A stretch of DNA of 64,000 nt from Flavobacteriales bacterium (GTDB lineage Bacteria; Bacteroidota; Bacteroidia; Flavobacteriales_F; PHOS-HE28): positions 12,649 to 76,648 of the forward strand of contig JADJDP010000021.1 of NCBI GenBank assembly GCA_016702645.1, written 5' to 3'. The translations under genes and the position numbers were made by a program. This document shows positions 8,173-17,828 of this stretch, in pieces (the stretch's first letter is position 1; each line of letters opens with the position of its first letter). Under the pieces are notes generated by a model. The model had not been told where the DNA came from, ran no database searches, and saw only the letters and a list, made by a program, of their open reading frames with translations.

Positions 8173-9538
8173 GCTGCGCTCCAAGTTCGTTTGCCAGCAA
8201 TGCGGAACCAGTTATTCGCAGTGGCTGGGACAATGCGCGCAGTGCAAACAATGGAACACGCTGGTCGAAGAGGTCGTGGACCGCGTGGAGGAAAAGCGCG
8301 GCACACCGGCGAGCATAAAGAGCCGCAGTCCAAAGCCGGTCTCGATCGATGAGATCCCGGTTCAGGATGGACCGCGCATCGCACTGAGCGATCGCGAGTT
8401 CACACGTGTGCTCGGAGGCGGGCTTGTTCCCGGCAGCATCACCCTCATCGGTGGTGAGCCCGGTATCGGCAAGAGCACCTTGCTCCTACAGACCGCCATC
8501 CGGAATCCTTCCCTGAAAACTCTTTATGTATCAGGTGAAGAGAGCGAGCACCAAGTGAAGATGCGCGCGGACCGATTGCAGGAAGGACGACCAAAGGGCG
8601 GTAATGGTTGTTACGTGCTCACCGAGACGAACACGCAGAACATCTTCAAGCACATCGAAGCACTGGAGCCCACGCTCGTGGTGATCGATAGTGTGCAAAC
8701 ACTGCATACCGCGGTCCTCGATGCCAGCCCCGGCAGCGTGGGACAGGTGCGCGAATGCACGGCGGAGCTCATGCGCTTCGCGAAGGCCACCGACATCCCC
8801 ATGGTGCTCATCGGCCACATCACCAAGGACGGTTTCATCGCGGGACCGAAGGTGTTGGAACACATGGTGGATTGCGTGCTCCAGTTCGAAGGTGATCGCG
8901 ATCACGCATATCGGTTGTTGCGACCACTGAAGAACCGCTTCGGCAGCACGAACGAGCTCGGCATCTATGAAATGCAGGGCACCGGCCTTGCCGAGGTGGA
9001 AGATCCGAGCCAGGTGCTGCTCGGTAGTCGTGGTGAACGACCGAGCGGTGTGGTGGTGGCCGCCACCATGGAGGGAATGCGACCCTTGCTCATCGAAGTA
9101 CAGGCCCTTGTGAGCAGTGCTGTTTATGGCACACCGCAACGCAGCTCCACCGGGTTCGACCTGCGCCGCATGAACATGTTGTTGGCGGTGATGGAAAAGC
9201 GCTGTGGTTTCCGGCTCGGGCAAAAAGATGTCTTTCTCAACCTCGCTGGCGGCTTCCGTGTGGAGGAACCTGCGATCGATCTTGCCGTGATATGCGCTGT
9301 GCTCAGCAGCAACGCCGATATCGCCGTACCCATGGATGTTTGTTTCGCCGGTGAAGTGGGCCTCACGGGTGAAATACGGCCGGTTACACGCACCGACCAA
9401 CGCATTGCCGAGGCATCCAAATTGGGCTTCGCGCGGATCTTCGTGCCGCGGGGAACGAAGGGCATTGCCCCGGCGAAAGGGATCGACGTGGTGCAGGTCG
9501 CACGTGTGGAGGAAGTGCTCGCGCAACTCTTCGGTTGA
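8165..9538 (+). CDS. radA: DNA repair protein RadA
   Basis: A RecA-like ATPase that drives branch migration in recombination. From the GTG at 8165 the protein has 457 residues: a four-cysteine zinc finger (C10, C13, C24, C27), a Walker A motif (G-G-E-P-G-I-G-K-S-T, Lys103), the RadA signature K-N-R-F-G, and a Lon-like C-terminal domain. The GTG gives the expected A-K-L-R-S-K-F-x-C start and overlaps the previous gene by 8 bases; reading further upstream adds non-family sequence. Confidence 0.96.
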   Translation: MAKLRSKFVCQQCGTSYSQWLGQCAQCKQWNTLVEEVVDRVEEKRGTPASIKSRSPKPVSIDEIPVQDGPRIALSDREFTRVLGGGLVPGSITLIGGEPGIGKSTLLLQTAIRNPSLKTLYVSGEESEHQVKMRADRLQEGRPKGGNGCYVLTETNTQNIFKHIEALEPTLVVIDSVQTLHTAVLDASPGSVGQVRECTAELMRFAKATDIPMVLIGHITKDGFIAGPKVLEHMVDCVLQFEGDRDHAYRLLRPLKNRFGSTNELGIYEMQGTGLAEVEDPSQVLLGSRGERPSGVVVAATMEGMRPLLIEVQALVSSAVYGTPQRSSTGFDLRRMNMLLAVMEKRCGFRLGQKDVFLNLAGGFRVEEPAIDLAVICAVLSSNADIAVPMDVCFAGEVGLTGEIRPVTRTDQRIAEASKLGFARIFVPRGTKGIAPAKGIDVVQVARVEEVLAQLFG

Positions 9539-9569
9539 GCGGCCTCCTTCACCTCCTGTTCAGGTCCGC

Positions 9570-10486
9570 TCAGGAGCGAGCCGCATACGTTCTCCGCACG
9601 TATTCGGCCTTCTCCAACAATGCCTCTATCCGCAGGTCCAATATGGAACGATCGCTCATTTGCGGTAACGCTTTCCGCAGCTGCCTCAGCGCACTCTTCA
9701 TCCTGGCACGCACCACGTTCTCTTGATAAGCAGCATAGATCGCGCTCCCGGGTCGGCGAAGCAGCCCCAATCCCAAGCCGCTTGTTTTCTCGTGCACCAT
9801 CCGATCGATGAAGGCGCGATCGAAGAGCGTTGGGATCCGTTGTGGCACATAGGATAAACCCATGGAGGTGGCGAAGTCCTGCCACTTGAACGTGTTGATG
9901 GTGCCATAACCCACCACCGGTACCCATGGGATCCCGATGGCATCGGCAATGATCGCCCCGTGCATTGCCTCGGCGAGCAGTACACCGGTTCGTTGGATCC
10001 GCTGCATCACCTCCATCGGATCATCTGCGGGGTCGATCAGCTCAATGCCCTCCTCGGACAGCAATCCTTCCCAATCGCGGTAAAATGAAAGCTGCCGACA
10101 TGCGGCATGTAAGCGCACGGCATCGTTGTAGGCGTCGGCCGTAGATGGAAGAGATGGCGTACCAGGATCGCTCCATCATCGATCGCTTTGCCCTCGGGCA
10201 ATCCCAATGGCTTTGCCGTTAGTGGACCCCGCACGCACACCACGTCATCGTTCGGACCCAGATCAGGAAGAACCCCATAGGTGCCGGGGTCACCGGCGGC
10301 GAAACCGCTGGAGAAATAAATACGGCGCCGGGTGCGATCGCTGCCCCGTTTCAACCCGATGATCGAACCGATACCGATGAACTGCTCCGTATCATCCTGA
10401 TCGAACATCCCGGGGAACAGCGCGTGGAAGACCAAAGGGTTCAGGGCATCCCCGAAGTTGCGGCCTTCGTGGTAGGTCAGCTTCAT
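9570..10486 (-). CDS. Polysaccharide pyruvyl transferase family protein, with a frameshift
   Basis: The family transfers pyruvate from phosphoenolpyruvate to sugars of cell-surface polysaccharides. The first part (M-K-L-T-Y-H-E-G-R-N-F-G-D-A-L-N) and the second part (H-G-A-I-I-A-D-A-x-G-I-P-W) are both recognisable but in different frames. The break is in the A run at 10082-10085 (plus strand); adding one base gives S-F-H-F-Y-R-D-W-E-G-L-L and a protein of about 305 residues. The gene is isolated from the LPS cluster at 16-19.5 kb. The target sugar is unknown. Confidence 0.8.
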
Positions 10487-10670
10487 CGAGGCGAAGATGG
10501 GGACTTGGCATCAGCCTCCGGCGCAACCACACGATCCGAACATTCTGCTCGAGCGATCGGACACATCGCATGAAGGTGCTTTCGGTTGCCTGCAAGCAAC
10601 CCATTCGCAAGCGCCCGTTCTAGGCACGTCGATCGTACCGCCACCACTCTTCCGGTGCGATCACCCACCA

Positions 10671-11097
10671 ATGCCGTCCACCCCGCTCGGGCAACTCTTC
10701 ACGACCGTGTTGATAGATGCCCACCTGATCGAGCAGCGCTACCATCCATATGCGCGGTTCTCACCTGCCTTGTTGAAGGAAGCACGAAAGGCGCGTGAGC
10801 GGATCACGCGCAAGGGCGCTTGTGCGGTGCTCGTGATCGTTCCCCCGAGATCCGGTGGATCCACCATCGACCAATGAGGACCACTTGCGTGAGGAGAGCC
10901 AGGGACGGAGCATCATAGCCCTTGCGGTGGTTGCCGAGAACGCTGCTATGAACGCAGCGACGAAATTCTACTTCCGCTACTACCCGCAGGCGTTCGAGAC
11001 CATGGTGTTCACGGAAGAGGAGGACGCAAGGGCCTGGTTGAACAAACAACTCTCGACACACAAGGGTCTCGCAGTGGTGGACGGGCAAGGCAAATGA
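10671..11097 (+). CDS. STAS/SpoIIAA-like small protein, with a frameshift
   Basis: Two halves in different frames join near the C run at about 10846-10850 and give a protein of roughly 141 residues. The C-terminal half (F-Y-F-R-Y-Y-P-Q-A-F-E-T-M-V-F, then E-D-A-R-A-W-L) is a clear relative of the intact protein at 32207-32608. The pattern of alternating strands and helices resembles STAS-like proteins common in Flavobacteriia, for which no biochemical function is known. The 184 bases upstream (10487-10670) hold nothing recognisable. Confidence 0.6.
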
Positions 11098-11139
11098 TGG
11101 ATCCGTGCAAGAGCGGTCAGCCACACCGCGCCCATCCTC

Positions 11140-12354
11140 CTATTTGAACGCTGCCAACCCCGTCACCTCCATACCCGTGATGAGCAGATGGATGTCGTGG
11201 GTTCCTTCGTAGGTCACCACGCTTTCCAGGTTCATCATGTGGCGCATGATGGGGTACTCATTGGTGATCCCCATACCGCCAAGGATCTGCCGCGCTTCGC
11301 GCGCGACGGTCAGGGCAAGGTGAACGTTGTTGCGCTTCGCCATACTGATCTGTGCGGTGGTAGCGCGGCCTTCGTTTCGCAACACTCCGAGACGCCAGGT
11401 GAGCAGTTGCGCCTTGGTGATCTCCGTGATCATCTCCGCGAGCTTCTTCTGCGTGAGTTGGAAGCCACCAATGGGCTTGCCGAACTGGATTCGTTGTTGT
11501 GAGTAACGCAACGCGGTATCGTAGCATTCCATGGCCACACCGAGCGTTCCCCATGCAATGCCGTAGCGCGCACTATCGAGACAACCGAGCGGAGCACCCA
11601 GGCCGCTCTTGTTCGGCAGCAAATTGCTCTTCGGCACTTTCACATTGTCGAACACGAGTTCGCCAGTGGGACTTGCACGCAACGAAAGCTTGCCGTGCGT
11701 GGTGGGCGTGGTGAAGCCTTCCATGCCACGCTCGACGATGAGGCCGTGGATGCGCCCTTCCGTGTTCTCGGCCTTCGCCCACACCACCGCAATATCGGAC
11801 AGCGGGCTGTTGCTGATCCACATCTTGGCACCGTTCAACAGGTAGTGGTCGCCCTTGTCCACGAACGTGGTGACCATGCCGCCGGGATTGCTGCCATGAT
11901 CGGGTTCGGTAAGGCCGAAGCAACCGATCTTCTTGCCTTGCGCCAGCTGTGGCAGCCACTTCTTCTTCTGCTCCTCGCTCCCGTATTTCCAGATCGGATA
12001 CATCACCAAGGAACCTTGTACGCTGCACAAACTGCGGAGCCCGCTGTCGCAGCGTTCGATCTCCTGCATGATCAGGCCGTAACTGATCTGGTCCAGGCCC
12101 ATGCCTCCATACTCGGTGGGGACCATCGGTCCGAACGCACCGATCTCCGCCAAACCGGGTATGATGTCCGGGCTGAACGTTGCGGTCTCGAAGCGCTCTT
12201 CGATGATCGGCTTCAAGTGCTTGCTCACATGCTTGCGTGCCGTATCGCGGATCAGCTTGTGCTCTTCCGTGAGCAATTCGTCCACCAAGTAATGATCGTG
12301 GCTTTGGTAGAGGTCCGTAGCGGCCTTCTTCGGGGTGGCGGTGGTTGTGCTCAT
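11140..12354 (-). CDS. gcdH: Acyl-CoA dehydrogenase, probably glutaryl-CoA dehydrogenase
   Basis: An FAD enzyme of 404 residues. The C-terminal signature T-Y-E-G-T-H-D-I-H contains the catalytic Glu as in glutaryl-CoA dehydrogenases, which convert glutaryl-CoA to crotonyl-CoA plus CO2 in lysine and tryptophan breakdown. The G-L-T-E-P-D-H-G-S-N-P motif (FAD and substrate binding) is also typical of that subgroup. Substrate choice is inferred from the motif. No other genes of the pathway are nearby. Confidence 0.85.
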   Translation of the reverse strand: MSTTTATPKKAATDLYQSHDHYLVDELLTEEHKLIRDTARKHVSKHLKPIIEERFETATFSPDIIPGLAEIGAFGPMVPTEYGGMGLDQISYGLIMQEIERCDSGLRSLCSVQGSLVMYPIWKYGSEEQKKKWLPQLAQGKKIGCFGLTEPDHGSNPGGMVTTFVDKGDHYLLNGAKMWISNSPLSDIAVVWAKAENTEGRIHGLIVERGMEGFTTPTTHGKLSLRASPTGELVFDNVKVPKSNLLPNKSGLGAPLGCLDSARYGIAWGTLGVAMECYDTALRYSQQRIQFGKPIGGFQLTQKKLAEMITEITKAQLLTWRLGVLRNEGRATTAQISMAKRNNVHLALTVAREARQILGGMGITNEYPIMRHMMNLESVVTYEGTHDIHLLITGMEVTGLAAFK

Positions 12355-12384
12355 GCGGTGATGTTGGCGCTTGCGCCGGGGCGG

Positions 12385-12435
12385 CGAAATTAGGTCACGC
12401 CCTCGGCCGCGCCTTTCCCGGCGATCCTACTTTTA
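12385..12435. promoter_or_regulatory. Divergent promoter pair (gcdH / DUF4271)
   Basis: The reverse strand has TAATTTCG at 12385-12392, 30 bases before gcdH. The forward strand has TACTTTTA at 12428-12435, five bases before the DUF4271 ATG. Each differs from TAnnTTTG by one base. Confidence 0.4.
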
Positions 12436-12440
12436 CACGC

Positions 12441-13097
12441 ATGATCCCGGCACCACGTCCGCACGACCCGCTCGCGGCCGATTGGATCACCGCGCTCTTT
12501 CTCGTGTGCTTATTGGTGCTGGCCATCATCAACCACGCAGCGCCCCGCACTTGGCGGTTACTGCTACACGCTGCCTTTCGGATGCGTCTTGGCCGACAGA
12601 CCTTGCGCGAGGATGTGGACCTGCAGGACCGGAACTTCCTGGGCCTGCTTTTGGTGGCTGTGGCGGTGGTAGCGCTGTTCTGTTGGCAAGCGATAGCCGG
12701 GAGCGGCGCAGCCCGAGTGCCTCCATACCTACTGCTCGTTGGGGTCGTGGCGGGGGTGTTCGTCGCACAGGGGTTATTGCCTCGGATGCTCGCCGGCCTC
12801 TTACGAGTGGATGCCGGCTCAAGTGAATACCTCTATACCGGCTCGCTGCTCTATGCCTTGCTGGGCATGGTGATGCTTCCTGTGGTGGTGCTCGGCACCT
12901 ACCACGCGGAGTGGCGTGGCACCCTTCTCATTGCGGGTTCGGCCCTACTTGCGATCACGATCCTCTACCGATGGGTGAGGGGGGCGTGGATCGGCATGGG
13001 TGAGGGTGTCTCGCTGGGGTACATTTTCCTCTACCTTTGCGCCGCCGAAATAGTGCCCGTCCTTCTAGCGATCCACGCGCTCCGGCAGTCCTCTTAA
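12441..13097 (+). CDS. DUF4271 family membrane protein
   Basis: A 218-residue protein with about six hydrophobic helices, matching the Bacteroidota-specific DUF4271 family of unknown function. It is followed after 28 bases by hemD, the arrangement seen in many Flavobacteriia. I chose the ATG at 12441 because the frame upstream overlaps gcdH and a promoter-like box lies just before it. Confidence 0.8.
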   Translation: MIPAPRPHDPLAADWITALFLVCLLVLAIINHAAPRTWRLLLHAAFRMRLGRQTLREDVDLQDRNFLGLLLVAVAVVALFCWQAIAGSGAARVPPYLLLVGVVAGVFVAQGLLPRMLAGLLRVDAGSSEYLYTGSLLYALLGMVMLPVVVLGTYHAEWRGTLLIAGSALLAITILYRWVRGAWIGMGEGVSLGYIFLYLCAAEIVPVLLAIHALRQSS

Positions 13098-13125
13098 CCG
13101 CGCCCAACCCATAAGCCGATCGGCC

Positions 13126-13875
13126 TTGAAGATCAAGACCATCCTCGTTTCGCAGCCCGCTCCCACGGACGAGAAATCGCCTTACCACGAGCTCGCGAAG
13201 AAGTTCAACCTCAAGATCGACTTCCGCCCCTTCATCAAGGTGGAGGCGGTGCAGGGGCAGGACTTCCGCCAGGAGCGGATCAATATCCTGGACCACACTG
13301 CCATCGTGCTCACCAGCCGGAACGCGGTGGACCACTTCTTCCGCATGTGCAAGGAGCTTCGGCTCACCGTGCCGGAGACGATGAAGTACTTCTGCATCTC
13401 GGAATCGGTGGCTTACTACGTCCAGAAGTACATCGTTTACCGCAAACGCAAGGTCTTCATCGGCAAGCAGAGCTTCGGCGACCTGATGGACGTGATCAAG
13501 AAGCACAAGGACGAGACCTACCTCGTCCCGTGCAGCGATATCCAGAAAGGCGAGATCCCCGAACTGCTGGACAAGGCCAACGTGAAGTATACCAACGCTG
13601 TGTTCTACCGCACGGTGGCGAGCGACCTCAGTGACATCAAGGAACTCAGCTACGATATGCTGGTGTTCTTCAGCCCCGGTGGGATCGAGAGCCTGAAGAA
13701 GAACTTCCCGAAGTTCAAACAGAACGGGGTCTTCATAGCAGCATTCGGACCCACGACCGCCAAAGCCGTGCGCGACAATGGACTTCGCCTCGACTTGGAG
13801 GCCCCCCTCCCGGAAGCCCCGAGCATGACGGGGGCCATGGAGCTCTTCATCAAGCGCGAAGCGAAGAAGAAGTGA
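13126..13875 (+). CDS. hemD: Uroporphyrinogen-III synthase
   Basis: Closes and inverts ring D of hydroxymethylbilane in heme synthesis. The 249 residues show the two-lobed HemD pattern: V-L-T-S-R-N-A-V near residue 62 and F-F-S-P-G-G-I-E-S near 182, followed by F-G-P-T-T-A. The start codon appears to be TTG (M-K-I-K-T-I-L-V-S-Q-P). HemD sequences are poorly conserved, but the DUF4271 neighbour supports the call. Confidence 0.88.
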   Translation: MKIKTILVSQPAPTDEKSPYHELAKKFNLKIDFRPFIKVEAVQGQDFRQERINILDHTAIVLTSRNAVDHFFRMCKELRLTVPETMKYFCISESVAYYVQKYIVYRKRKVFIGKQSFGDLMDVIKKHKDETYLVPCSDIQKGEIPELLDKANVKYTNAVFYRTVASDLSDIKELSYDMLVFFSPGGIESLKKNFPKFKQNGVFIAAFGPTTAKAVRDNGLRLDLEAPLPEAPSMTGAMELFIKREAKKK

Positions 13876-13928
13876 CCACCGCGCGTCACCGGGCGAACCG
13901 TCCGTGACGGGCAAGCCCACCGACCCGC

Positions 13929-14312
13929 GTGCAGCGCGCTACCTTCAGCAAACACGAGAGACTGCGCGGACGCCTGCGTGTACAGGAGGTGGCCACCACC
14001 GGCCGAAGCGTACACGAACCACCGTTCAAGCTCGTTGGCAAATTGATGGCGCTCCCCACCGATGCCCCCGCACAGATCGCGTTCGCGGTTCCCAAGCGCA
14101 ACCTGCCCTTGGCGGTGCATCGCAATCGCGTAAAGCGCCTGTTGCGCGAGGCTTATCGGATCAACAAACATCGTTGGTACGGGAAATTGCAGGCCTCCGG
14201 CAAACAATGCGCATGGCTCATCGTCTTCCAAGGGAAAGCTCCCGTAACACTTGCTGAGACCGAGCTGAAAATATCCCGCGCACTGGACCGTTGGTTGAAA
14301 CAGCATGGATAA
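13929..14312 (+). CDS. rnpA: Ribonuclease P protein component
   Basis: The protein subunit of RNase P, which helps its catalytic RNA mature tRNA 5' ends. The 127-residue basic protein has the typical F-S-K-x-E-R-L-R-G near the start and the family core R-N-R-V-K-R-L-L-R-E-A-Y-R near residue 60. It starts with GTG. Its end overlaps yidD by 8 bases, the classic rnpA-yidD arrangement. A weak hairpin (CGTCAC/GTGACG) sits in the spacer to hemD. Confidence 0.93.
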   Translation: MQRATFSKHERLRGRLRVQEVATTGRSVHEPPFKLVGKLMALPTDAPAQIAFAVPKRNLPLAVHRNRVKRLLREAYRINKHRWYGKLQASGKQCAWLIVFQGKAPVTLAETELKISRALDRWLKQHG

Positions 14313-14553
14313 ACTCCTCGCATGGCCGTTGATCGCCTTGGTGCGCGTGTACCAATGGACCATCTCGCCTTTGCTGCCGGGGGTCTGTCGATACACACCT
14401 TCTTGCTCCGAGTACGGGCTGGTCGCGCTGCGCAGGCACGGCGGCTTCCGCGGCGGCTGGCTCACCCTCAAGCGCTTTCTATCTTGTCACCCATGGGGCG
14501 GACATGGTCATGATCCCGTTCCCGAAGCACATCCACACCATGAACATCCATAG
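14305..14553 (+). CDS. yidD: Membrane protein insertion efficiency factor YidD
   Basis: A small peripheral membrane protein thought to assist YidC/Sec insertion. All hallmarks are present in 82 residues: Y-Q-W-T-I-S-P-L-L-P, C-R-Y-T-P-S-C-S-E-Y and C-H-P-W-G-G-H-G-x-D-P-V-P. The histidine-rich tail overlaps the start of the next gene by 14 bases. Confidence 0.95.
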   Translation: MDKLLAWPLIALVRVYQWTISPLLPGVCRYTPSCSEYGLVALRRHGGFRGGWLTLKRFLSCHPWGGHGHDPVPEAHPHHEHP

Positions 14554-16216
14554 CTCGAGAACTCCAGCCAAGTGGCGCACGTGGATCATCGCCGCTGCCA
14601 TTTCCGGTGGTGGTGCCATCACCATTTCCGCTGGCGACAGCTACTTCGAGATCAGCAAGAACCTGGAGATCTTCACGGAACTGTACAAGGAGCTCAACAT
14701 CTACTACGTGGATGATACGCAGCCCGGCAAGCTGATGAAGACGGGCATCGATGCGATGCTCAACTCGCTGGATCCGTACACGCAGTACATCCCGGAGAGC
14801 GACATGGAGGATTACCGCTTCATGACCACCGGCCAGTACGGTGGCATCGGGGCATTGATCAAGCGGAAGGGTGATATGGTGGTGGTGAGCGAACCTTACG
14901 AGAACTACCCTGCGATGAAAGCCGGCATCTGGGCGGGTGATGAGATCATGGAGGTGGACGGCCGAAAGATCTCGGGCATGAACACCGACGAGGTGAGCAA
15001 ACTGCTGAAGGGTCAGGCCGGTAGTGTGGTGAAGGTGGTAACACGGCGCGCTGGGGGAGCCGCGACCATGCACGAACTAACGCGGGAGGAGATCAAGATC
15101 CCGGATGTGCCGTTCAAGGGTATCGTGGACGAGGCGAACCATGTGGGCTACATAAAGCTGAACAGCTTCACGCAAACCGCGGGACAGGAAGTGCGGACCG
15201 CGCTGAAAGAGCTGAAGGAACAGGGTGCCACGCACATGATACTGGACCTGCGCGGGAATGGTGGTGGCCTCCTGCGCGAAGCCGTGAACATCGTGAACCT
15301 CTTCGTCCCGAAGAACGAACTGGTGGTGGAGACCAAAGGGAAGATCGCCGAGTGGGACAAGACGTACAAGACACTGAGCGAGGCGATGGAGGCCGAAATG
15401 CCGCTCGTCGTATTGGTGGATGGCGGCAGTGCCAGCGCGAGCGAGATCGTGTGTGGCGCGCTACAGGACCTGGACCGCGCCGTGGTGGTGGGTGAACGCA
15501 CCTATGGCAAAGGACTCGTGCAACAAACCCGCGACCTGTACTACAACAGCAAATTGAAGGTGACCGTCGCGAAGTACTACATCCCCAGCGGGCGCTGCAT
15601 CCAGAAGATCGACTACGCACATCGGGACAGCAGCGGCACGGCCGTTACCGTTGCGGATAGTACGATCAAGGCGTTCAAGACACGCAACGGCAGGCCCGTG
15701 TTCGACGGTCGTGGCGTAGCGCCGGATGTGAACGTGATGGAGCCGGACCTGGCCAAGGTGGTGGGGGGGCTCTATCAGGAAGACCTGTTTTTCGACTTCG
15801 CAACGAACTACCGCCACACGCACCCGGATATCGGGCCTGCTGAATCCTTCAAGGTGACCGACGAGATCTACACTGCCTTCATGGACTTCGTGAAGGACAA
15901 GCGCTTCGAATACGATACCGAGAGCATGGAAGCCCTGGACTCGCTCATCGCGAAGACGAAGCAGGAACGCTACTATGAGCATGCACAGGTGCAGATCGAA
16001 GCGCTTCGCAAGGAGCTCGCTCCGGACCGCAGTGAAGACCTCGTTCGCTTCCGGAGCGACATCGAGGAAGCGCTGAAGTACGAGATCGTGGCCCGCTACC
16101 ACTTCCAAACGGGACGTGCAAAAGCCGGCATGGGTACCGACCCCTATGTGCGCAAAGCCATCGACCTGTTCGCGCAGAACGGGGTGAACGCCATCCTCAC
16201 GGGAACGGGGAAATAG
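14540..16216 (+). CDS. S41 family C-terminal processing protease
   Basis: A periplasmic Ser/Lys protease of the CtpA type, 558 residues. An N-terminal hydrophobic anchor (residues about 10-30) precedes a PDZ domain (about 90-175; G-I-W-A-G-D-E-I) and the S41 core. The catalytic Ser lies in G-G-S-A-S-A-S-E-I and the general-base Lys in G-E-R-T-Y-G-K-G-L-V-Q. The ATG at 14540 gives the expected short cytoplasmic tail before the anchor. Overlap with yidD suggests coupled translation. Substrates are unknown. Confidence 0.93.
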   Translation: MNIHSSRTPAKWRTWIIAAAISGGGAITISAGDSYFEISKNLEIFTELYKELNIYYVDDTQPGKLMKTGIDAMLNSLDPYTQYIPESDMEDYRFMTTGQYGGIGALIKRKGDMVVVSEPYENYPAMKAGIWAGDEIMEVDGRKISGMNTDEVSKLLKGQAGSVVKVVTRRAGGAATMHELTREEIKIPDVPFKGIVDEANHVGYIKLNSFTQTAGQEVRTALKELKEQGATHMILDLRGNGGGLLREAVNIVNLFVPKNELVVETKGKIAEWDKTYKTLSEAMEAEMPLVVLVDGGSASASEIVCGALQDLDRAVVVGERTYGKGLVQQTRDLYYNSKLKVTVAKYYIPSGRCIQKIDYAHRDSSGTAVTVADSTIKAFKTRNGRPVFDGRGVAPDVNVMEPDLAKVVGGLYQEDLFFDFATNYRHTHPDIGPAESFKVTDEIYTAFMDFVKDKRFEYDTESMEALDSLIAKTKQERYYEHAQVQIEALRKELAPDRSEDLVRFRSDIEEALKYEIVARYHFQTGRAKAGMGTDPYVRKAIDLFAQNGVNAILTGTGK

Positions 16217-16231
16217 GACCGAAGGCTTCGC

Positions 16232-17828
16232 ATGCCCCTCAGGCGAAGCTCCTTCCCCTTCCGCACGGTGCATGTGATTGCGCTCGTGCTGTGTATCGCC
16301 TTCCTACCCTGGAGCACGGCCTTCCTGAGCATGGCGCAAATGCTGCTCGCGGCCAATTGGTTCGCCGAGGGCATTGTAAAAGGAACGATGAAAGAGCGGC
16401 TGCGCTCCGCGTTCACGACGGCGCCATCGCTCGTCTTCCTCTCCTTCCTGCTTCTACATGTCGTGGGCCTGCTTTGGACCCAGGACATGGCGTGGGGAAT
16501 GGACCTGGGTCGCATCCTCTTCCCCGTACTTGTCTTCGGCGCTGTGCTCGCCGGATCGCCAAGGCTCACGCACAGTGAGTTGCGTATCATCCTTCTCTCC
16601 GGTGCCTGGAGTGCGGTGGCGTGTGCGTTGTTCGGGGTGCTCTTCAACAAGGCTGCGGCCGACGACTATCGAGCGCTCTCGATCTTCATCAGTCACATAC
16701 GGCTCGCGCTGCTGCTCTGCATTGCCGTGGTCGTATTCCTCCACTACCGCTCCGTGAAGTGGTGGATGAACGCGGCGCAATACTGCGGTGCTCTGCTCGC
16801 GGTGTACTTCCTCGATCGCCTCGGCAGCATCCAAGGGTTCGTGATCCTCGCACTTATTGCTTCCGTGATGCTCCTGCGTTGGTCTCGTCGTTGGGGAACT
16901 GTTCCGCGTTGGGCGCTTCGGATATCCGTTGCGGTCGTCCCTATAGCACTCGTCGCGGCAGCCCTTGCGCTGATCGATGCCCGTCATGAACCCATCCCTG
17001 CAGACCTTGCTGCACGCGTCGAGTACACCGCCGGTGGCGAGAGATACTACCATGACACCACCAACACGCAAACAGAGAACGGCACCCATGTCTGGACCTA
17101 CCTCGCTTGGGGAGAACTGAGGCGGGCTTGGTTGCTGCGTAGCGATCGCACGCTCGATGATCCCGACGACAAAGGACATCCCTTATGGAGCACGGCGGTG
17201 CGCTACCTGGCTTCAAAAGGGATGCGCAAGGACAGCGTGAACGTGATGGCGTTGAGCGATGACGATGTGCGCGCGATCGAGCATGGTATGTCGAACGCCT
17301 TGCATGATCAACGCGGCAGCATCCGGGTGCGCATGGAAGAAGTGCTCTTCGAACTGGACCTCTACCGCAACAAAGGGCTCGCGAGCGGCCACTCGGTCAC
17401 CATGCGCATCGAATTCCAAAAAGCAGGTTGGGCGCTGGCGAAGGCGAACTGGTTGTACGGCGTTGGAACCGGTGATACACAACGCGCGTTCGATGCCTAC
17501 TACAGCAGCGCGCAGCACGCTCGAACCGCAGTGGCGACTGCGCGCGCACAACGAGTACCTGACGCTGTGGATCAGTTTCGGCGTCTTCGGGCTGTTGTGG
17601 TCGCTCTGCACCTGGTGGTGGCCCGCGTACAAGCTTGGCGCATGGAAGCAACCGCTCTTCATCGCTTGGGCGATCGCCTTCGGCGTGTCGTGCTTCACGG
17701 ATGACACCATCGAGACACAGGCGGGTGCGACCTTCTTCGCGCTGTACTATGCGCTCTTCGTTTTCGCAGCGCCGAAAGCACAGCCTATTCCAACAGATCC
17801 AGTACGCGCGATACCGGTATCCGCGTAA
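16232..17828 (+). CDS. O-antigen ligase/polymerase-like membrane protein, with a frameshift
   Basis: A polytopic protein with about ten membrane helices and one large periplasmic loop (about residues 255-440), as in the Wzy/WaaL superfamily that polymerises O-antigen or joins it to lipid A-core. The frame breaks in the GC-repeat at about 17508-17516; the continuation A-R-S-T-L-E-P-Q and A-H-N-E-Y-L-T-L is the conserved family segment, followed by two more helices. The restored protein has about 531 residues. The 3' end overlaps the convergent GT9 gene by 44 bases. Ligase and polymerase cannot be told apart here. Confidence 0.78.

Noticed and set aside
13883..13912. Hairpin between hemD and rnpA as a terminator
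   Set aside because: The stem is short (six pairs) and lacks a T tract, so it is not listed as a terminator.
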